In this document: positions 57,930 to 64,000 of the stretch, one piece after another
Layout: each line of letters begins with the position of its first letter
How positions within the stretch are numbered: position 1 is the first letter of the stretch
NCBI RefSeq assembly: GCF_963576675.1
Contig: NC_088917.1
Location: 11,126,001-11,190,000 of the forward strand
Direction: 5' to 3'
Length of the DNA stretch: 64,000 nucleotides
From: Euphorbia lathyris
Taxonomy: Eukaryota; Streptophyta; Magnoliopsida; Malpighiales; Euphorbiaceae
Program-made: the position numbers and the translations under genes
Notes under the pieces: model-generated
Told to the model about the DNA's origin: nothing
The model's database searches: none
Seen by the model: the letters and a program-made list of their open reading frames with translations, nothing else

Positions 57930-60900
57930 ATGAAGATTATCACCTGGAATTATTTTGGTGCCGGTGGCACCAATTTTCAGAGAACGTTGAAGCATATAGT
58001 GAAGGTCCACAAGCCCCATATTGTTTGTCTGCTAGAGACTCGTATCCCCGGTTCTCGGGCACATGCAATTGGCAAGCAAATGGGGTTCGACAGATGCGAG
58101 ATTATGGAGGCAGAGGGATTCAGTGGAGGAGTTTGGCTCTTCTGGGATCAAAATCAGGTTCAAATTAATGTAAAGGAGAAGAACTACCAATTCATCCACT
58201 GTGCAGTTGCGCTGAAGGAAGGGGAATGGAAAGAGCATTTTTTTTTATTTCACAGCAGTTTACGTGAGACCACAGTTAACTCACAAAAGGAGATTCTTTG
58301 AGGACACCCGTCTAATTAGTAGGCAAACTACGGGGCCTTGGCTCCTCTGTGGAGATTTCAATTGCATCAAAGATGGAAGTGAAAAGCAGGGAGGGTCGTC
58401 AAGAACATTAAACAGGTGCAGCCCTTTTATTTCATGGATTAATGATCTTGAATTGGTGGATTTGGGTTATGAGGGACCAAAATTCACTTGGTACAGAGGA
58501 ACCACTCCGCGAACCCGTGTTGCCTGCATATTAGACAGGGGACTGTGCAACTCCAATTGGCGCCTCCGGTTCCCTTCGGCAGTGGTGAGAATTCTCCCGA
58601 GATCCCAATCAGACCATACCCCTATCTTGGTTGATAGCCTGAACAATGTGAGCAGCCCCAAAAGCCCCTTTCGCTTTATGAATGCCTGGCTTGAAGGAAC
58701 TTCTCTAAAAGATCTGATTAGCCAAAACTGGATTGGCACAGCTCCCATTGGGAATGCCCTTAGCAGCTTGGCGGACCGACTGCTGGATTGGCATAAAAAG
58801 GATTTTGGAAACTTGTTCAGCTGGAAAAAGAGAGCTTATGCTCGGTTGGGAGGGATCCAGAAGAAGTTGGCGATTCAATGCACTAGTGGGATGCTGCGGC
58901 TTGAGAACAAAGTGAGGCAGGAGCTAAACACTATCCTCAACCAGGAGGAACTGTTCTGGGCGCAACGATCACGGGTGCAGTGGCTCAAGGAAGGGGATAG
59001 AAATACCAAATTTTTCCACCTGTCAACAGTAATTAGGAATCGTCGGAACTGGAAGATGGGTCTGCGAAATAGTGAGGGGAACTGGATTTGGGACACGAGG
59101 ACTCTGCGCAGTATGGCGGATGGCTTTTTTACTCAGATGTACTCGTACGACATACCCACTAGGGTCCCTATTCGAACGGCTCATGGGTTTCCGGAAATCA
59201 GTAGAGCAGATTATGTAGAGTTGGATAAACGGTTTGAGACGGAGGATGTAAAGGAGGCTCTCCGGAGTATGGCTCCTTGGAAAGCTCCTGGGCTAGATGG
59301 GTTCCAAGCGGGTTTCTTCCAACGATTCTGGGATACGATGGGAGATAAGACCAGTGAGTGTGTGCTCCGCGGCCTCAACACCGGGGTTCTCTAGGAAGGA
59401 ATGAATGATACTCTTATTTCCCTTATTCCAAAAGTGAAGGATCCGGAGAGCCTCACACAGTTCAGACCGATTAGCTTATGCAATGTAAGCTATAAGCTTA
59501 TAACAAAGTGTATCACGAATAGGCTTAAGTCCATCCTCCCAGAGGTTGTCGGTCCTATGCAGAGCAGTTTCATCCCGGGAAGGCAGATATCGGATAATGT
59601 GATCCTTATGCAGGAGATGATTTTCTCCTTCCAACAAACTAAGAATAAGAAGAAGCAAATGTTGCTGAAGCTGGACCTTGAGAAAGTGTATGACCGAATA
59701 AACTGGGACTTCTTACAAGACACTTTGGAAAGGCTTGGAATTCCTCCGGGACTCATTTCAGTGATTATGAGATGTGTCACTACACCAATCATGCATGTTC
59801 TGTGGAATGGAGAGAAAGGGGATGGGTTCAGGCCGTCCAGGGGACTCAGACAGGGTGATCCGTTGTCTCCATACCTGTTTGTTTTGTGTCTTGAACGTCT
59901 GAATCACCTTATTCAGGATGCAGTGGAAGCAGGGGATTGGGTTCCGGTTTCTCTCTCTAGAAATGGACCCAAAATTTCTCACTGTTTCTTTGCTGATGAC
60001 ATTGTATTGATGTCAGAAGCTTCTGAGAAGCAAGCGAATGTCATTAAAAACATTCTGGGTCTTTTCTGTGATGGGTCTGGTCAGAAGGTTAGCCTCGAGA
60101 AGTCCTACTGCTTCTTCTCAACCAACGTTCAGTCTGAGATTCAGGATCAGATAACCGGGGTTTTGGGAATCAGGAGCACCAGAAATCTTGGGAAGTATTT
60201 GGGCATCTATCTTGCCCATGAAAAGATCAATAAACACTCCTTTGATTATGTGGTGGACAGAGTCCATAACCGACTCACGGGTTGGAAGGAGAGGAGCCTG
60301 TCGCTTGCAGGGAGAGTTACGCTGGTAAAGTCAGTGCTATCAGCCCTCCCTATTTACTCGATGCAGACCTCAGTTTCCCGGTTAGTGTTAGCAAACGACT
60401 GGACGCCATTAATAGAAACTTTATTTGGGGAAATGCTAGCGGAAGGAGAAAAACTCATCAGGTGAAGTGGGAGACAGTGTGCAGAGCTAAGGAGCAAGGG
60501 GGCCTTGGCATCCGCCAGACAAGGAAAGCTAATTTAGCGAACATTGTGAAGCTAGGCTGGAGGCTCCTTACTGAGCAAAATTGTGTGTGGACTAACATGC
60601 TCAAGGATATTTACGGGGGCAACAGAAATGGCATGGACCTGTTTAGAAAAAGAAATCCGCAAAGCGCAGTTTGGAAGAGTATCATCCTAGGAGTGGATAT
60701 CTTGAAAAAAGGCATTAGCCGACTTGTTAAAAATGGGATGGATACTAGCTTTTGGCTGGATAGTTGGCTACAGGCAGGTAATCTAAGTGAGAAGGCGCTC
60801 GTTCCCTTGACTGAGGAAGAAAAGGCTAGGAAAGTCGTGGACTATTGGATTGAAGGTCTGGGATGGGATTGGGATAGACTACGTCTTGTCCTGCTCCAAG

Positions 60901-62075
60901 ATGAATTACATCAGCTAGTGACTATTGTATTATTTAACAATGTTGATAACAGGGATGGCTGGATTTGGGAACCGAACACAACAGGAGAATTCACGACGAA
61001 GACAGCCTATAAGCTCCAATCGAACCAAACTGATTCTGCTGGAACGGGCTGGTCTGCTGCAGAATGGAAGATTATCTGGGAAAGCAAGGTCACTGAGAGG
61101 ATCAGACTCTTCCTTTGGACCATGGGGCATGAAGCGGTGCTGACCAATGCAAATCGGGTCAGGAGGCACATCAGTACTGAGGATAATTGCGGGCACTGCG
61201 GAGCTAGAGAAGACTTAATTCACCTCCTCTGAGATTGCGTCGAAGCAAGGCGCGTTTGGACGTTCTTCATACCAATTAATCGACAGGTTGAATTCTTCTC
61301 CGGAGACGCCAGATCGTGGATGTTGGGTAATCTGCAAGCGAAGGAGAATTGGAATGGAATCTCATGGGCAATAATTTTTGGCTCGTCCTGCTGGTTATTA
61401 TGGAAATGGCGAAATGAAATGGTGTTTGAAGGGGTCGGAAGGGGACTGAACGAGAAGATTGATAGTGTAATCTGATCTGCCTCGGAGCAGGCCGGAGCGG
61501 CTAGAAGTATGCCGCCTGCGAGTATGGTTCCACCGCATTCGGTGGATCGTATGATCAAGTGGACACCTCCGGCGGAGGGATGGGTCAAGCTAAACAGCGA
61601 CGGGGCGCGCAGTAGCAGTACGGGAAGGGCGACCTGCGGGGGGATTGCCCGCGACAGCAGCGAAAACTGGTTAGGGGGGTTCTACTGTAATTTAGGGATA
61701 TGCTCTGTGGATCTGGCGGAGGTTTGGGGCCTTTATTATAGCCTGGAGATAGCCTAGAGAAAGGGATGGAGGAAGGTAACTATTGAGATGGATTCTAAAT
61801 CGATTGTGGAGTTAATTAGAACGAAAGGTCATCGGTTACATAGGTCTGACTGGCTGATTGAAGAATGTCGGAAACAGATTGGTTCGAATTGGGATGTCAA
61901 CGTTGTTCATGTCCTTCGCAAAGGGAATAGAGCAGCGGATTTTTTAGCAAATTTCGCAAGAGAAAGGAGTTTAGGGTATCACGAGTGTGAGAATCCCCCT
62001 GCAGGCTTAATAGACATCATGGAGACGGATAGATCTGGATCTGGCATACTCAGGAGAGCTCGAGCAATGGTTTAA
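57930..62075 (+). pseudogene. LINE ORF2 (endonuclease, reverse transcriptase, RNase H), broken
   Basis: ATG at 57930 (MKIITWNYFG). Endonuclease signs: LLETRI, GGVWLFW, GDFN, SDHTPIL. A frameshift lies in a T-run at about 58240. The RT region has WKAPGLDGFQAGFFQ, then TAG 59392-59394, then LIPKVKDPESLTQFRPISLC, DLEKVYDRINWDFL, GLRQGDPLSPYLF and catalytic FADD (about 59990). A frameshift at about 60380 precedes the zinc-binding segment (CRAKEQGGLGIR ... CGHCGAREDLIHLL). TGA at 61230 and 61473 and TAG at 61755 follow. RNase H: WVKLNSDGA, MDSKSIVELI and HVLRKGNRAADFLA. TAA at 62073. At least six lesions, so inactive. Confidence 0.9.
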
Positions 62076-62149
62076 GTTTCGTTTATTTTCTGTTTTCGGA
62101 GCCTAGGCCCTTCCTCCTGTCCAAAAAAAAGTTTAAAAAACAAAAAAAA

Positions 62150-63230
62150 TAATAATATATTTATTTCCACTAAATTGGTGAAAACCAACTTCAATCAAAT
62201 GGTTGAAGTTGCATCTCCACGCCATTTGGGTGCGGAGATATGGCAATGGTCGGATAAGCAACTCTAAACCTCATATAGTGAGGGTTGGAAATGCTCTAAT
62301 TGTGTGTTATGCATTCATTGAAAAGAAAAAAAAAAATCAATTTTCAATTGAATTTAAAGATTTATTTCCATTTTGAAATCTTAAAAAGTGAAAAATCTTT
62401 GCCTTTTGAACTAAACAACGGATGCAGAATAAGTGAATGATATTTGGATTTTTTTAATGTCGTCTCAAATTGGTTAAATTTGCCAACATTGGATTCTTAA
62501 TTATAAGTAAAATTACTTTTGATTAATAAAAATAAAGGTATTTTTACATTTTCTTTTTGCATTTTATCTCGTTTGATTTATCTAGGTGGCATCTTAAATT
62601 ACGGTTTGGATTCATCTTTGAATTGCTGATTTAAAAGTTCGGATATCAAAGAATCTAAAAACTGACCTAAAATCGCAAGTTCAGAGTATTTATTATTATA
62701 GAATCAAAATTATGAACTTGAAACCTAATATGGGAAGAAAATCTGCTGTCCTGAATCCCGTCAAATCCGCTGTCCCGAATCTCGTATCATTCACCGAATT
62801 GACTTGACTAATTTAATAATATAATCTATTTAATTCTATTATCATTTTTGGTATATATAAAATAAAATGGTATCTATTATTAAATAAATAATGTAATATG
62901 ATTATGAGACATTAACCCAAATTGTTACCTCTAATTAGAAAAATAATTGAATGTACTTGGAGTGGGTCTAGTTGCCTTTTTTATAATTATTCTGACCATT
63001 TTATGTGCAAATATGACTTTGTGTACGTTTTGAAAAGAAAATTGATTTGACTTTTATTTTTTATTTTATTTTATTTTAGAACCAATTAGTAGGACTATAT
63101 TAAATTAAATTGACACATTTTGCAAATTGTTGTATCAATTAAGTTTCTTTTTCTTAATAGGAAAATCACCAATTTTTTTTATAAGAATTATTTATATGCT
63201 CTTGATTGAAAAAAAAAAAGCACTTCGAGT
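62150..63230. other. AT-rich spacer
   Basis: No gene seen. 62160-62300 has a TTGAAGTTGCATCTCC-type text and GGTTGGAAATGCTCTAA that look like a repeat end without a partner. Confidence 0.45.
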
Positions 63231-63232
63231 GT

Positions 63233-63611
63233 GGCCCTGTTTGGGAATTAGCTGTCAGTTGTTAGCTGATTACATTAGCTGTTAACTGATTTGACTAGCT
63301 ATTTATGTAGACCTGTTTGGTAAAAATTAGCTGATTGATAATAGCGGTTTGTGCAAAAAGACGAATAAGGGCATTAATTTTGGCGCAGGAGAAGAGTGAG
63401 TCTATCTATTAGGGTTAAATAAGTCCATTAATTTTAATATTGCAAAACGCTAATTGAAAAAAGCTCCTTTTAAGAGTTTTTTTTCTAAATTAGCGTTTTC
63501 ATCCCAAACCTCTCTTCACCAAACACTCCAATTAGCGGTTTCAGTGGTCAAACCTCTAAAGTTGGTCAAAACCGCTCTTTTTATCCCAAAACGCTCTTTA
63601 CCAAACATGGC
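63233..63611. mobile_element. MITE-like stretch (CCCTGTTTGGGAATTAGC ends)
   Basis: Left CCCTGTTTGGGAATTAGCTG; right CTCTTTACCAAACATGG is an approximate inverse at the tip. The interior has repeated AATTAGCGGTTT/AAACCGCT and TTAGCTGTTAACTG units. A short open frame here looks incidental. Target duplication not found. Confidence 0.5.
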
Positions 63612-64000
63612 ATGTTTGTTGGATTTTTTAGCTCGTTTTTATTTTATTTTATTCTAAATAATAAATATCAAACATTTTTTTTATTTCTAATGAAAATGTT
63701 TATATCTTATAAGTACAATAAGAAAATGGTAAAAAAATAAAACTTTACAAAATCCATAAAAGGACGAAAACGATTATAAAAAGTAAAAAATTTCATAAAA
63801 TGAATAAAAACCATAAAAATATATATTCTTTTCGTAAATCTAAAAATATAATTATCTAGTCGAATTGTTACTGTTTCGTGTTTCTTGTTATTGACAATTG
63901 GTAAAATACTTTTTTTTTTAAGAAATAATGGTTGGTAAACATTAAATAACTATATTGTTTTTCAAACATAGCTATGGACTTGTGATATAGTTGAACAAAC
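63612..64000. other. AT-rich spacer to window end
   Basis: Nothing supported. Confidence 0.5.

Larger units (their letters stand above)
56285..62140 (+). mobile_element. L1-type LINE with RNase H domain, decayed, near full length
   Basis: Two-ORF organisation: ORF1 with DUF4283-like and CCHC zinc motifs, ORF2 with apurinic-type endonuclease, reverse transcriptase, zinc-binding region and C-terminal RNase H. It ends in a short 3' UTR and A-rich tail (CCTGTCCAAAAAAAAG... at 62118-62150). Base composition is clearly GC-richer than the flanks. I could not identify the target-site duplication. Confidence 0.92.

Noticed and set aside
1..64000. CRISPR arrays, operons, ribosome-binding sites, rRNA genes
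   Set aside because: The DNA is plant nuclear; no spaced short-repeat arrays or rRNA sequence were seen, and bacterial signals are not expected.

Overview
The window is nuclear DNA of a flowering plant, most likely a eudicot. The evidence is GT-AG introns, AT-rich intergenic DNA, Au-type SINEs, Ty1/copia, L1-type, hAT, CACTA, Mutator-like, pogo and Stowaway elements, and three recognisable plant housekeeping genes. I cannot fix the genus; the protein matches lean towards rosids.

Three host genes are present, all on the + strand. (1) A class II formin of the FH18/FH20 type fills 1-9331. Its N-terminal PTEN-like part lies mostly off the left edge, and 14 exons can be placed in the window. (2) A complete mitochondrial ClpB/Hsp100 disaggregase gene (CLPB4/CLPB-M type) lies at 12615-19034, with 10 exons and 982 codons. 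(3) A two-exon armadillo-repeat protein gene lies at 51764-53856 (513 aa). From memory, the Arabidopsis counterparts FH18 (At2g25050), an ARM gene (At2g25130) and CLPB4 (At2g25140) sit close together on chromosome 2, so this looks like a conserved block pulled apart by about 33 kb of transposon insertions.

Nearly everything else is mobile DNA, often nested. The formin introns hold Au SINEs with target-site duplications, several Mutator-like MITEs with 9-bp duplications, a 279-bp TRIM retroelement, and a palindromic, head-to-head version of the same TRIM that is itself flanked by a 5-bp duplication. The 19-51 kb interval holds more 9-bp-TSD MITEs, two hAT-type elements with exact 8-bp duplications, a young Ty1/copia element at 37041-42778 (two 259-bp LTRs differing at one base, TSD AACCT) with a damaged gag-pol, a CACTA end beside a captured NAA15 exon, a ~305-bp tandem repeat array, a compositionally odd segment that may be organellar, and a pogo/Emigrant-like element with remains of a CENP-B-like transposase. 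A decayed L1-type LINE with an RNase H domain occupies about 56285-62140.

The genes do not form an operon or a single pathway. The formin acts on actin and microtubules, ClpB on protein aggregates in mitochondria, and the ARM protein is of unknown biochemical role. The most unusual signals are the palindromic TRIM, the alanine-rich repeated N-terminal extension of the copia Gag, the Mutator-like element packed with TTCGCGAAG-type hairpins, the GC-AG formin intron and the AUG-stop mini-uORF before the ARM gene.
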